From positions 62,001 through 126,000 of the forward strand of contig JAVYRX010000003.1 of the NCBI GenBank assembly GCA_038729485.1: 64,000 bases of DNA, given 5' to 3'. Below the pieces are notes generated by a model that did no database searches, was not told where the DNA came from, and saw only the letters and a program-made list of their open reading frames with translations. Both the position numbers and the translations under genes were made by a program. The DNA comes from GCA-001856825 sp038729485 (GTDB lineage Archaea; Thermoplasmatota; Thermoplasmata; Thermoplasmatales; GCA-001856825). Positions 52,434 to 60,995 of the stretch are shown here, piece by piece. The first letter of the stretch is position 1, and each line of letters opens with the position of its first letter.

Positions 52434-53609
52434 ATGGTTTTTGGCGGAAAATCAAAGGACATTCCTCCAAAAGGGGGTAGCCTTTTCGGGTCTACTACCT
52501 TTGAATGGGAAGATCAGTACAAGCAGGGAAATATAATGTGGAAAGTACCGAGGCTGATTCGGCTAAACGACAACGTTGTAGTGAGAGAGGATGAAACTGC
52601 CGTCTTCTTCAGGGACGGAAAGGCTATATGGTATATAGACAAGCCTGGCAGATATGCTCTTACTGACCTTAACGCACCCATCGTTGGAGGGCTGGTTAAA
52701 GCTCTATCGGGGGTACAACAGCAGGCTTACATTTACTACCTTCAGAGAAGGATAATGGACGGCAAGTTCGGTTCCAAGGAGCCTTACGCCTTTAGAGACA
52801 AGGATTTTGACATCGTAATGCTAAGACTTTTTGGGGAGGTTAGATACAGAATTTCAGACCCGTCTATATTCGTAAATCAGTTCGTCGGCACATTCAACGC
52901 GGAAACAAGCGCGGATGTTGAAGACAGGATCAGAGATCAGCTTGTTCTCCTCGTATATAATGTCCTGGGGAAGATGAAAGATCAGGGAATATCCGTCCTT
53001 GATCTTCCTTCAAACCTGATGAACATAGAGGAAGCCGTACTTGGGCTTTCAAAAAGTGCGTTTGATCAATACGGTCTGGAAATAAACAAAGTGTCAGGAT
53101 TGAGTATCTCTCTTCCAGAGGACGTGCAGAAAGCCGTTGACACTAGGTCTAGCATGAAGGTTGTGGGGGCGAACTACCTTCAGTTCCAGGCTGGAAAGGC
53201 AATGGAAGATGCAGCAAAGAACCCGAGCGGAGGGGCTTCTGCTGGTGTGGGACTTGGAATGGGAATTGGAGCCGGGGGAGGTATGGCATACCCGCTGGCA
53301 AGCAATATAATGCAAGGGATGACACAGCAGACTCCTGTACCTACTCAACAGGTGCCTGAGAAAAAGACGAAAAAATGTCCTAAGTGTCAGAGTGATGTTG
53401 ACGAGAACGCCAAATTCTGTCCGAATTGCGGGTACAATTTCAGTAGCTCGGAGACAATGAAGTGCCCATATTGTGGCAAAGATATTCCAAAAAATTCAAA
53501 ATTCTGTCCTGAATGTGGGAAACCCTTAGTGCAGAAATGCAGCAAGTGCGGGGCAGACATTCCGCCAGGGAGCAAATTCTGTCCCAACTGTGGGGAAAAG
53601 GTGATCTAA
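52434..53609 (+). CDS. SPFH/band-7 domain protein with three C-terminal zinc ribbons
   Basis: 391-residue protein. Residues about 30-270 form an SPFH/band 7-type domain (NVVVREDETAVFFRDGK, PGRYALTD, FGEVRYRISDP, VEDRIRDQLVLLVYNVLG). A glycine-rich linker (about 270-305) joins it to three tandem zinc ribbons with CPKC/CPNC, CPYC/CPEC and CSKC/CPNC knuckles. No N-terminal membrane segment is present, unlike flotillins, so it is likely a soluble or peripheral scaffold. Its stop overlaps the start of the next zinc-ribbon gene (TAATG). Related 'virion core-like' SPFH_2 proteins occur in bacteria. Confidence 0.78.
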   Translation: MVFGGKSKDIPPKGGSLFGSTTFEWEDQYKQGNIMWKVPRLIRLNDNVVVREDETAVFFRDGKAIWYIDKPGRYALTDLNAPIVGGLVKALSGVQQQAYIYYLQRRIMDGKFGSKEPYAFRDKDFDIVMLRLFGEVRYRISDPSIFVNQFVGTFNAETSADVEDRIRDQLVLLVYNVLGKMKDQGISVLDLPSNLMNIEEAVLGLSKSAFDQYGLEINKVSGLSISLPEDVQKAVDTRSSMKVVGANYLQFQAGKAMEDAAKNPSGGASAGVGLGMGIGAGGGMAYPLASNIMQGMTQQTPVPTQQVPEKKTKKCPKCQSDVDENAKFCPNCGYNFSSSETMKCPYCGKDIPKNSKFCPECGKPLVQKCSKCGADIPPGSKFCPNCGEKVI

Positions 53610-54526
53610 TGTATTGCAGAAAATGCGGAGCTCAGATTCCGGACGATTCGTTGTTCTGTCCGAAATGCGGAGCAAAACAGGACGCATCTTCAGGGGTACA
53701 GGAAGGGCAAGGAAAGGATGAGGAAGAGATACTTAAGGAAATGAAATGCCCTAGTTGTGGCGCTCCATTGAATCCAGCCCAAGGTGAGGCTATGGTTGTA
53801 TGCAGCTACTGCGGAACATCCATCTCTCTGGGCTCTCTTGGATGGTCGCGTGTGAAAAAGCATTTCATCCTCGATCTAAAGGTTGCGCTGAAAGAACAGG
53901 CGGAGGAAGTTTCAAAGCAGTTTCTTGACAGCAGCATATTTCACAGACACCTATTCGAGAAGAGCACTCTTTCTAAGGCCGAGCTAAGTTATGTGCCCTA
54001 CTGGGTTATTGATGCAGGGTATTCAGCACAATATAAATACAAGAGAGAGCAGGTTAATCCGGGTGGTTTCGTAGGAGTGGGAATAGGTGGTAGGGGTGGA
54101 TTTGGCGGTCCGACCGTTAGTATGCAGACTATTATAGAATCGGGAACAGATGTTGACAAGGTCAGTTACCCAGTAGTTGCAGTTGAGAACTTGAATCAGT
54201 ACCAGCCGCCGGACTATGTGTTCAATCTGTCTCAAAAAAGGGAGATATCAACGAAAGATCTTTCCGGTCCTGTCAAACTGATGAACGGGACTATGGGAGA
54301 AGAGAAGGCTAGGGTAGAAGGGAAGGTCAGGTTGCAACAGTGGGTAATAAGGAGACTCCAAAAGAGAGTTCATGGTTTCCAATCTGCGGAAGTGAACGTG
54401 GATATCGCAGACATGTACCTTGTTCATATACCGATATGGACCCTGGTTTTCACGAAAAAAACAGAGAACATTTTCCTTCTAATCGATGGCCACAATGCGG
54501 CAGTTATGGAGAACGTAAAGACATAA
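53609..54526 (+). CDS. Zinc-ribbon protein, third member of SPFH operon
   Basis: 305-residue protein. Two zinc ribbons stand first: CRKCGAQIPDD...CPKCG and CPSCGAPL...CSYCGTS. Between and after them lie a helical region and a C-terminal alpha/beta domain (VDIADMYLVHIPIWTLVFTK) with a glycine-rich loop (GGFVGVGIGGRGGFGG). The ATG overlaps the preceding stop; a longer frame from 53513 is a shadow of the SPFH reading. The C-terminal part resembles the domain fused to SPFH partners in other genomes, function unknown. Confidence 0.65.
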   Translation: MYCRKCGAQIPDDSLFCPKCGAKQDASSGVQEGQGKDEEEILKEMKCPSCGAPLNPAQGEAMVVCSYCGTSISLGSLGWSRVKKHFILDLKVALKEQAEEVSKQFLDSSIFHRHLFEKSTLSKAELSYVPYWVIDAGYSAQYKYKREQVNPGGFVGVGIGGRGGFGGPTVSMQTIIESGTDVDKVSYPVVAVENLNQYQPPDYVFNLSQKREISTKDLSGPVKLMNGTMGEEKARVEGKVRLQQWVIRRLQKRVHGFQSAEVNVDIADMYLVHIPIWTLVFTKKTENIFLLIDGHNAAVMENVKT

Positions 54527-54561
54527 AGAAAAATTATTTCCCTATTGATCTATAGAGGATA

Positions 54562-56262
54562 ATGATCCTTTACGCTCTTGATATTTCGAGTGCCGCTCAG
54601 GGTATAGTTAACGTAAGAATGGAATTTCCAATTGATGGAAAATGCGATATAGTGATGCCAGTCTGGACTCCCGGATCCTACTCCGTACGTGACTTCTCTC
54701 GCCACGTATTTGATCTGAAATCATCTGGGACGATGATTCAGGCTTCAAAGAACGTCTGGTCCATAGAATCAAAAGAAAGTAGAGTGGAGGTAAAATACAG
54801 CGTTTTCTGCGACGAACTCTCCGTGCAGACCAGCTATGCCAACGACGAATTTCTTCTGCTCAACGGAGCTGGGATTTTCTTCTATGTGGAAAGAAGAAAG
54901 GATGAAAGATGCAAAGTAAGGCTGGAAAACGTGAACCGGAAGAGGGTGGCAACGGGACTGAAAGGGGACAATTACGAGTACTCCGCGGAAAATTACGACC
55001 AGTTAGCGGATTCACCATTTCTCATTGGGAACTTCAAAAACATGGAGTTTCAAGTCATGGGGAAGAGGCATGTAGTAGCCTGGCAGGGCTTGATGCCTAT
55101 TGGATCTGAAAAAATTAGCAGCGATTTTCAAAAAATTGTGGAGGAGGAGGCCAAGATATTTGGAGAACTGCCGTATGAAGAATACTTCTTCCTCATAGTT
55201 TCCGTTCCGGACGAATTGTATGGGGGGCTTGAACACAAGAACAGCACTGCAATATTAACTAACGGGAACAAACTGGCTGAGGAGACTTTTTACAAACTGT
55301 TTCTCACGACCGTTTCACACGAGTTTTTCCACACCTGGAACGTAAAGAGGATCAGGCCTAGGGAACTGGGTCCCTTTGATTATACCAAGGAAGTGTACAC
55401 AAACTTACTGTGGCTCAGCGAGGGCTTTACCTCGTATTATGAATGGCTAGTGTTGTGGAGAGCCGGTATTGTTTCAGAGGAAGAATACTTCAAGCATATT
55501 TCCACAATGATCCAGTATTATCTCCTCCAGCCAGGTCACTTATACCCCGCAGATCTCTCCTCGTTTAATACGTGGATAAAGCTGTATAAGCCTGACGGAA
55601 ACATTCTAAACTCCTACGTTTCCTACTACCTAAAGGGAGAGCTGATAGCCTTTGTTCTGAACTGTTACATCCTGAAGGAGACTGGCGGGAGTAAAAGCCT
55701 GGACGATCTCTTCAGGATGCTCTATTCTCACTTCGTTGACAACGGGGAAGGAATAGATAAGGGGGAGCTCATAGAGTACGTCAGCAAAGTATCCGGAAAG
55801 GACTCCAAAGATTTTCTTTCATCACTCACAGAGAGCAATGAAGAGATTGATTTTGCCAAATATCTGGATGCGATAGGGTATTCCCTTAAAATGAATAAGA
55901 GGGAAAATCCGTCACCGGGATTTTTGGGGCTTGTGCTCACGAGCGAGAAGGGAAAGATAGTGGTAAGGGCATCGCTTAAGGGGCATCCAGCGTTCAAAGC
56001 TGGAATACTTCCAGGTGATGAGCTTGTAGCAATAAACGGTCAGCGCTTTATCGAATTATTCACCAGGGAGATCTCTCCTGAGATAAGAAATCTTAAGCTT
56101 GACGACCTAAAGTGGATACGCCCCGAGGAAGAGGTTTCCGTGCACCTGTTCAGAAACAACAGATTAATCAGCCTTAATGCCAGGGCTGGAAAGGAACCGC
56201 CCACGATCTCCGTAGAGAAAAAGGAGGAAAACAATTTGAAGGAGAAGATGCTAAGAGGATGA
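54562..56262 (+). CDS. M61 family metallopeptidase with PDZ domain
   Basis: 566-residue peptidase. The zinc motif HEFFH is at residues 253-257 (HEFFHTWNVKRIRP), with a third ligand glutamate at E287 (WLSEGFTSYYE). N-terminal beta domain (PVWTPGSYSVRDFSRHV) is typical of glycyl aminopeptidase-like M61 enzymes, and a PDZ domain follows at about 455-540 (SPGFLGLVLTSEKGK, KAGILPGDELVAING). No signal peptide is seen, so it is cytoplasmic. GAGG five bases before the ATG is a ribosome-binding site, with an AATTATTTCC box upstream. Ends overlap the convergent UDG gene. Confidence 0.9.
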   Translation: MILYALDISSAAQGIVNVRMEFPIDGKCDIVMPVWTPGSYSVRDFSRHVFDLKSSGTMIQASKNVWSIESKESRVEVKYSVFCDELSVQTSYANDEFLLLNGAGIFFYVERRKDERCKVRLENVNRKRVATGLKGDNYEYSAENYDQLADSPFLIGNFKNMEFQVMGKRHVVAWQGLMPIGSEKISSDFQKIVEEEAKIFGELPYEEYFFLIVSVPDELYGGLEHKNSTAILTNGNKLAEETFYKLFLTTVSHEFFHTWNVKRIRPRELGPFDYTKEVYTNLLWLSEGFTSYYEWLVLWRAGIVSEEEYFKHISTMIQYYLLQPGHLYPADLSSFNTWIKLYKPDGNILNSYVSYYLKGELIAFVLNCYILKETGGSKSLDDLFRMLYSHFVDNGEGIDKGELIEYVSKVSGKDSKDFLSSLTESNEEIDFAKYLDAIGYSLKMNKRENPSPGFLGLVLTSEKGKIVVRASLKGHPAFKAGILPGDELVAINGQRFIELFTREISPEIRNLKLDDLKWIRPEEEVSVHLFRNNRLISLNARAGKEPPTISVEKKEENNLKEKMLRG

Positions 56263-56931
56263 GATATTATCTTCTATCGTTTTCAAGAGCGAAATCATGT
56301 CATCCTTTCTCAGTTTACCAGTGTTGACATTTCTTGGACTCGGGTGATAGGAACAATAAACAGAAAGTCCGCCAACGTCGTACCTTTTCCCGTGTGAAAA
56401 TTTCATGGCTCTTACGTCATAGCCTTTGCCCTTGAGATATAGTTTGAAGCGATCGAATGCAATACTTCCCAATGTTAGAACGGCCTTCAGATTCCCCATG
56501 CTCTCTATCTCGAATTGAAGATAATCTGAGCAGTTGTCCATCTCATTTCTGTCCGGCTTGTCATTTGGCGGTACGCATTTCAAAACGGCAGTTATGTATG
56601 CATCCCTAAGCATCAGACCATCGTCAATAGATACAGAATCACGCAGGTTTGAAATACCAACCTCGTAAAGACAGGAGAATAAGAATGAGGCACTCTTATC
56701 CCCCGTGAATACCCTACCTGTTCTGTTCCCTCCAGTGGCAGCGGGAGCAAGGCCAAGTATGAGAAGCCTTGAACCTATATCTCCAAAACCCGGTACCGGT
56801 TTGCTCCAGAATTTCTCGCCGAGAAATTTCTTCCTCTTGGATGCAACTTCAACCCTATATCTCACAAGCCTTGGGCATCTCTTGCATTTTATCAGAGTGG
56901 AATTCATTTCATAAATGGAATTGAACCTCAT
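56251..56931 (-). CDS. Uracil-DNA glycosylase, family 5 (UDGb)
   Basis: 226-residue family 5 glycosylase. Motif A is GLAPAATGGNRTGRVFTGD (about 60-78), without the catalytic Asp/Asn of family 1; motif B is YHPSPRNVNTG. Four cysteines (C16, C19, C119, C134) are placed for a 4Fe-4S cluster. It removes uracil and some other deaminated or oxidised bases. It overlaps the trehalose phosphatase gene by four bases (ATGA), so the two are an operon although unrelated by function. Confidence 0.92.
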   Translation of the reverse strand: MRFNSIYEMNSTLIKCKRCPRLVRYRVEVASKRKKFLGEKFWSKPVPGFGDIGSRLLILGLAPAATGGNRTGRVFTGDKSASFLFSCLYEVGISNLRDSVSIDDGLMLRDAYITAVLKCVPPNDKPDRNEMDNCSDYLQFEIESMGNLKAVLTLGSIAFDRFKLYLKGKGYDVRAMKFSHGKRYDVGGLSVYCSYHPSPRNVNTGKLRKDDMISLLKTIEDNISSS

Positions 56932-57713
56932 GCATTCACCCTGAACAGTCGTTCCTCCAATATCCTGGAAAGGAACTGCCTCATATCCGACGGAGAGCCA
57001 AGCCTGAATCTTGCTCTGGTGTCACCATCCCCAACCTTTATCGTTATCTGCTCCCTAAGCATTTCAAATGCCTCTTCGTCTGTTGCGTCGTCGCCGGCAA
57101 AAAGGACGGCATCTCCCTTCTTCATCTCATTTTCTACAGCCATTCCTTTGTTGATCCCTTTTATCCTGAGTTCGAATATATATTTCCCGCTGTACATTTC
57201 AAATCCCTCCTCCCGTATGGAGCTGATCGCTCGTTTAAGGTCTCTTATTTTTTTGCTTGAAACATGGTAGTAGTGAAACATAACCCCCCCTCCCTTGTCC
57301 TTGATGCTGAGACCAGAGAAGAGGGTTGAAAGATAACTGTACCTTGAAGCTATTTCCTTTGATCTCAAAACAAACTTATCAAACCCATCGATTGATCTTC
57401 TTTTCCCGTCTCCATCGCAGAATTGAGCACCATGCATTGCGATTATGTTGAATCCTGGGCCTATAAGTTTCAGCAAATCATCTAAAGCTCTTCCCGTAAC
57501 TATGTATGTAGGTATGAACGTTCCAATCTGCCTGACGATTTTTTTGATACCGTCGTCTGGTATGGCTAGGTCAGGGTCTGTGGTTATATTAACTAGGGTA
57601 CCGTCGTAGTCCAAGAACGCCTTGGAAATCCCGCCAATTTCTCTCACCTGTTTCAATATTTCTTCCAACGTATTTCTCTCTGACATTTCACTTTCCTTTT
57701 TCTCCGGTTTCAT
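56928..57713 (-). CDS. otsB: Trehalose-6-phosphate phosphatase
   Basis: 261-residue HAD-type phosphatase: FLDYDGTLVNI (nucleophile near residue 35), YIVTGRALDDL (motif II), FAGDDATDEEAFEML (motif IV) and the C2-type cap GAQFCDGDGKRRSIDG. Pattern matches OtsB, which makes trehalose from trehalose-6-phosphate. No trehalose-6-phosphate synthase is in the window; the enzyme could instead act on another sugar phosphate (for example mannosyl-glycerate related). First 10 residues are extra. Next to helicase and UDG genes. Confidence 0.88.
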   Translation of the reverse strand: MKPEKKESEMSERNTLEEILKQVREIGGISKAFLDYDGTLVNITTDPDLAIPDDGIKKIVRQIGTFIPTYIVTGRALDDLLKLIGPGFNIIAMHGAQFCDGDGKRRSIDGFDKFVLRSKEIASRYSYLSTLFSGLSIKDKGGGVMFHYYHVSSKKIRDLKRAISSIREEGFEMYSGKYIFELRIKGINKGMAVENEMKKGDAVLFAGDDATDEEAFEMLREQITIKVGDGDTRARFRLGSPSDMRQFLSRILEERLFRVNA

Positions 57714-57722
57714 CCCTGCAGT

Positions 57723-59228
57723 TCACTTAAATATATCAAAGGTTGTCTGGACATTCTTCCTTTCATCTGAAAGGATGTATTTCATCTTCTTTTCCTTCCT
57801 GCTCGCCGAATAGAGATATGATATGTCCCTGGAATTTTCCATGATCAGTATAAATACCTTCCCCCTACCGTACCTTCCAGTTCTACCCCTCCTCTGTATC
57901 GATCTAATCTCGCTTGGAACAGGCTCATAGAATATCACCGTATCAGCAGACGGGATGTCAAGCCCCTCTTCCCCCACCTGGGTAGCGACTATTATCTTTG
58001 TCTCGCCTTCTCTAAATCTCTGTATCACGGACGACTGTTCCTTCTGGCTCATGCCCTTCCCGTCACTCCTCGAACTCTGTCCTATGAACTTTTCGCATGA
58101 AAAACCATTCTTTCTAAGCACGTCCGTCAATATTTCAGCCGTTAGTCTGTAGTGGCAAAAGATTATGACTTTGGAATATTGATTTTCCGTGAGGATCTTG
58201 ACGACCATATGCATTTTAGGCGTGTGCTCCTCAAGCTCTCCCTCAGTCAATTCATCAACATCCCTTTCAACTGAGAGTATCTTAGGATCCTTGAATAGGC
58301 CAGCCGCTTTCTTGTTGTTCTCCTTTGTCTCTTTCATATATTCCTTTAGCGGTAGTAGGCCCTGTGTCTCTGCAAATTCAATGAAGTAATCGAGAATTAT
58401 TGCAACCGTCCTGAGTCTGGCGACAGCAAAGAAATATTTGTTACCCTTTCTGATCTCCGACGATATAACATCGCCGAGTGCAATCAGGTCCTTCCGAGAC
58501 TTTATTTGAATATTTATGGAAAAATTCGTGAATTTTCCTATGGTATCCAAAAACATGTCTCTCAGTTTCTCCACGACTTCATAATATCTCTTCGGCATCT
58601 GGATCTTTACCTGATTCACGTCTATCCCTTGCAAATAGGGGACTACGTCTGGGGACTTCTCGTCTCTTATCTCTATCTTCTCGATGTGAAGGTTATGTAC
58701 TATTTCGTCTATCTTGGATGAATCCCCGCCCGGGGACGCAGTTGTTGCAATTATCCTTGCGTCTTTAAAGAAATCGGCTATCTTTACGTAAGCATAGTTG
58801 CCGATTGCCCTGTGTGCCTCATCGAATATCACTGTAACAACCTCTTTCCTAATTCTAATGAGGAGCTCTTCATCATTGTCTATGACCTGAGGCGTAGAGA
58901 CAATGACCCTTCCACTTTTATATAATTCCTGCCTTTCCTCTCTAACGATCTCACCAGTGACCTCAACGATCTCTTCGTTTCGAATGTTAAGAAACCTCCT
59001 GATAGTATTTGCGTGCTGATGCACTAGGGGTCTGGTTGGTGCAAGAAATATGCATTTCCCGCCATTTTCTATGAGAATAGACAGCGCTATTATTGCAATG
59101 ATAGTCTTTCCCAGCGCGGTGGGTATAACGATGAGGGTATTTTTTTTCGTTGCTTCCGTGGCTATGTTGTGCTGATATTCCCTGAATTCTATGATGTCTT
59201 CCCTTAGAATTTTGGAATATTTAGGCAC
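57723..59228 (-). CDS. Hef-like SF2 helicase without nuclease domain
   Basis: 501-residue SF2 helicase of the Hef/FANCM/ERCC4 group. Walker A is PTALGKT (36-42), DEAH at 136-139, motif III-like TTASPGG, motif VI RRGRTGRYGRG, and the family's helical insert lies near residues 210-330. In most euryarchaea the chain continues into an XPF-like nuclease and helix-hairpin-helix, absent here; the chain ends 501 residues in. It starts at GTG. It processes stalled forks. No separate XPF-type nuclease is seen in the window. Confidence 0.85.
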   Translation of the reverse strand: MPKYSKILREDIIEFREYQHNIATEATKKNTLIVIPTALGKTIIAIIALSILIENGGKCIFLAPTRPLVHQHANTIRRFLNIRNEEIVEVTGEIVREERQELYKSGRVIVSTPQVIDNDEELLIRIRKEVVTVIFDEAHRAIGNYAYVKIADFFKDARIIATTASPGGDSSKIDEIVHNLHIEKIEIRDEKSPDVVPYLQGIDVNQVKIQMPKRYYEVVEKLRDMFLDTIGKFTNFSINIQIKSRKDLIALGDVISSEIRKGNKYFFAVARLRTVAIILDYFIEFAETQGLLPLKEYMKETKENNKKAAGLFKDPKILSVERDVDELTEGELEEHTPKMHMVVKILTENQYSKVIIFCHYRLTAEILTDVLRKNGFSCEKFIGQSSRSDGKGMSQKEQSSVIQRFREGETKIIVATQVGEEGLDIPSADTVIFYEPVPSEIRSIQRRGRTGRYGRGKVFILIMENSRDISYLYSASRKEKKMKYILSDERKNVQTTFDIFK

Positions 59229-59746
59229 GCATGTTAATAATTCTCAGGCTTTAACCTTGGCGTATACTGAGCCTTTTTTCTGAAATTCAATGATCCTTCT
59301 TTACGCCTTTCCCTCCGGCGATTTCCCATGATTAAACGCGAAGCAGAGCGTTTCAATCATTCTCCTTATGGAATGCCCAGCTCAATAGCACGCCCTGATC
59401 AATTCGACATTCTCGAGGGTGCAAAATGGATACCTTCAATACGCTACTTTCATCGACATTCTATCGAAAATGTGGGTGTATTCAACTCACTATAGATGAA
59501 ATCTTCAAATGCACAACTATTTTCAGGAAGGATAAGGAATTTCACAGTTTTTTTGAAATTGCAGGTTAGCAATTCAGGTGAAATCATGAGCCTTCCTTTT
59601 TTAAATGAGATTTCAGGTAGGAGGGAACTTCAATAGCTAGAATGATGGTTGGAGATGTTCAGTATTCCAATTTACATCTATAATATTATATAAAAGATAT
59701 TTCATTTATAAGAACATTTATTTACCGCCCTAGTATAACCACCGCA
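59229..59746. other. Long gene-free region with stable hairpin
   Basis: 518 bases without a convincing gene between divergent helicase and glycosyltransferase genes. A near-perfect inverted repeat at 59328-59360 (ATGATT + AAACGC, eight-base loop, GCGTTT, one bulged C, AATCAT) stands out. A 47-codon open frame at 59426-59569 has no recognised family. Near 59690-59730 is an AT-rich block (TATATAAAAGATATTTC, TTATTTA) with the promoter of the glycosyltransferase, about 25 bases before its GTG. Confidence 0.4.
59328..59360. repeat. Inverted repeat / hairpin
   Basis: Arms of 12 bases with one bulge and an eight-base loop. The GCGTTTCAATC half resembles the end of some CRISPR repeats, but it is a single copy. 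It may be a small RNA, a protein-binding site or an element scar. Confidence 0.5.
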
Positions 59747-60991
59747 GTGTTTCATCCGGATCGCATATTCATATACGTACTGCTAATCTCCGTTGTTACG
59801 ACGGTCATTTACCTGGTTTACTATTTCGTAAATGTATATTATCTCCTTAAGCACGGAAATGCCAAGAAAACGAAATCATATGTTGAAACAGGAGATGTAA
59901 CAATTTTGATTCCAGTCTACAATGAGAAAGCGGGCCTCTTCGCCAGAGTAATTGATTCTGCGGCCGCTCAGGGGGTTAATATAATCGTCGTTGGAGATTC
60001 AAGCAATGAGCCGTATAGGTCAATCGCGGAAAGCAAGGGCGCCCATTTCATTTACGTAGAGAGGAGAGGGGGAAAGAGAAGGGCGCTGTCAGAGGGCATT
60101 AAATTTGTCAATACGAAATTCGTTCTTTTTCTGGACAGCGACACAGTGCTGCCAAAGGACGCAGTAAAAAAGATGATGGCGCATTTTAAAGAGGACGTAG
60201 GCGGTGTAGGTGCGAACGTCACAGTTGTCAGGTCGTCAAAGGGTGCGTCCTACAGTGCAGAATTCATGGAGAGAGCGAGGGAGATCGTCCTTAGGGCTAT
60301 GTCGGCGCATGGGGGCAGCGTAATGGTCATAGACGGGAAGTGCGCCATGTACAGGACTGACCTGATCAAGCCGCTGGTCATCTCAAAGGAGTTCACGGAA
60401 CCGAAGGTAGCAGGCAGACCAGCCATAATGGGAGACGATCAGCAGATGACATCGTACATCATTAGAAATGGCTATAAGGCCGAGAAAAGCTTTGAAGTGA
60501 TGGTGGAAACTGAACCACCTGAAAACTTCAAGCAGTTTACAAAGCAAAGCATAAGGTGGGCTAGAAGTTCTTACTATTACTTTTTCAAGAACATTTTCAA
60601 CGGAACTGCGTTACATGCAGGAGGGTTCTACACATTCGAGACCATAGCGACTTTCGTCATGCCTTTCCTGACGCTGGGTCTTGGCCTGTTTAGGCTCTAT
60701 TTTGAATTTAGATTCATAGGGTACCACGCCGGTACATTCTTTGACGTGATACGTGATTTCATAGCGTTTAATTTGATTGGATTTCATGGAGGCAGGAACA
60801 GTATAATTCATCTCCTCTCATTTGCTGGAATCCCTGGCCCTGCAATTTTCGGTTCTGCTCTTGCATTCAACCTTAAGAGGGAGAGATTGAGAACTCTTGG
60901 ATACGGCGGGGTTGCTCTCCTCATAATTTTCCTGACATCCATTTACGGGATGCTAACGTGCTGGAAACAGTGGACATGGCTTACAAGATGA
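59747..60991 (+). CDS. Processive GT2 glycosyltransferase (hyaluronan/cellulose synthase-like)
   Basis: 414-residue membrane glycosyltransferase. One N-terminal helix (about 7-33), a GT-A catalytic domain with LIPVYNE, DSDTVLP (DxD), GDDQQMTS (catalytic-base region) and QSIRWARS (QxxRW), then three or four C-terminal helices forming a pore. This order is that of processive hyaluronan, chitin or cellulose synthases. It starts at GTG, about 25-30 bases behind an AT box. It is at the head of a glycan cluster with a sugar kinase, SQD1-like enzyme and sugar nucleotidyltransferase; product unknown. Confidence 0.85.
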   Translation: MFHPDRIFIYVLLISVVTTVIYLVYYFVNVYYLLKHGNAKKTKSYVETGDVTILIPVYNEKAGLFARVIDSAAAQGVNIIVVGDSSNEPYRSIAESKGAHFIYVERRGGKRRALSEGIKFVNTKFVLFLDSDTVLPKDAVKKMMAHFKEDVGGVGANVTVVRSSKGASYSAEFMERAREIVLRAMSAHGGSVMVIDGKCAMYRTDLIKPLVISKEFTEPKVAGRPAIMGDDQQMTSYIIRNGYKAEKSFEVMVETEPPENFKQFTKQSIRWARSSYYYFFKNIFNGTALHAGGFYTFETIATFVMPFLTLGLGLFRLYFEFRFIGYHAGTFFDVIRDFIAFNLIGFHGGRNSIIHLLSFAGIPGPAIFGSALAFNLKRERLRTLGYGGVALLIIFLTSIYGMLTCWKQWTWLTR

Positions 60992-60995
60992 ATTC

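Noticed and set aside
53513..53608. N-terminal extension of the third SPFH-operon gene
   Set aside because: It lies inside the zinc-ribbon end of the SPFH gene in another frame and the ATG at 53609 gives a normal stop-start overlap.
59328..59360. CRISPR repeat relic
   Set aside because: The GTTTCAATC half resembles a repeat end, but there is only one copy, no spacers and no cas gene.
59426..59569. 47-codon open frame in the gene-free region
   Set aside because: No family, no ribosome-binding site or promoter box at a normal distance, and short enough to occur by chance.
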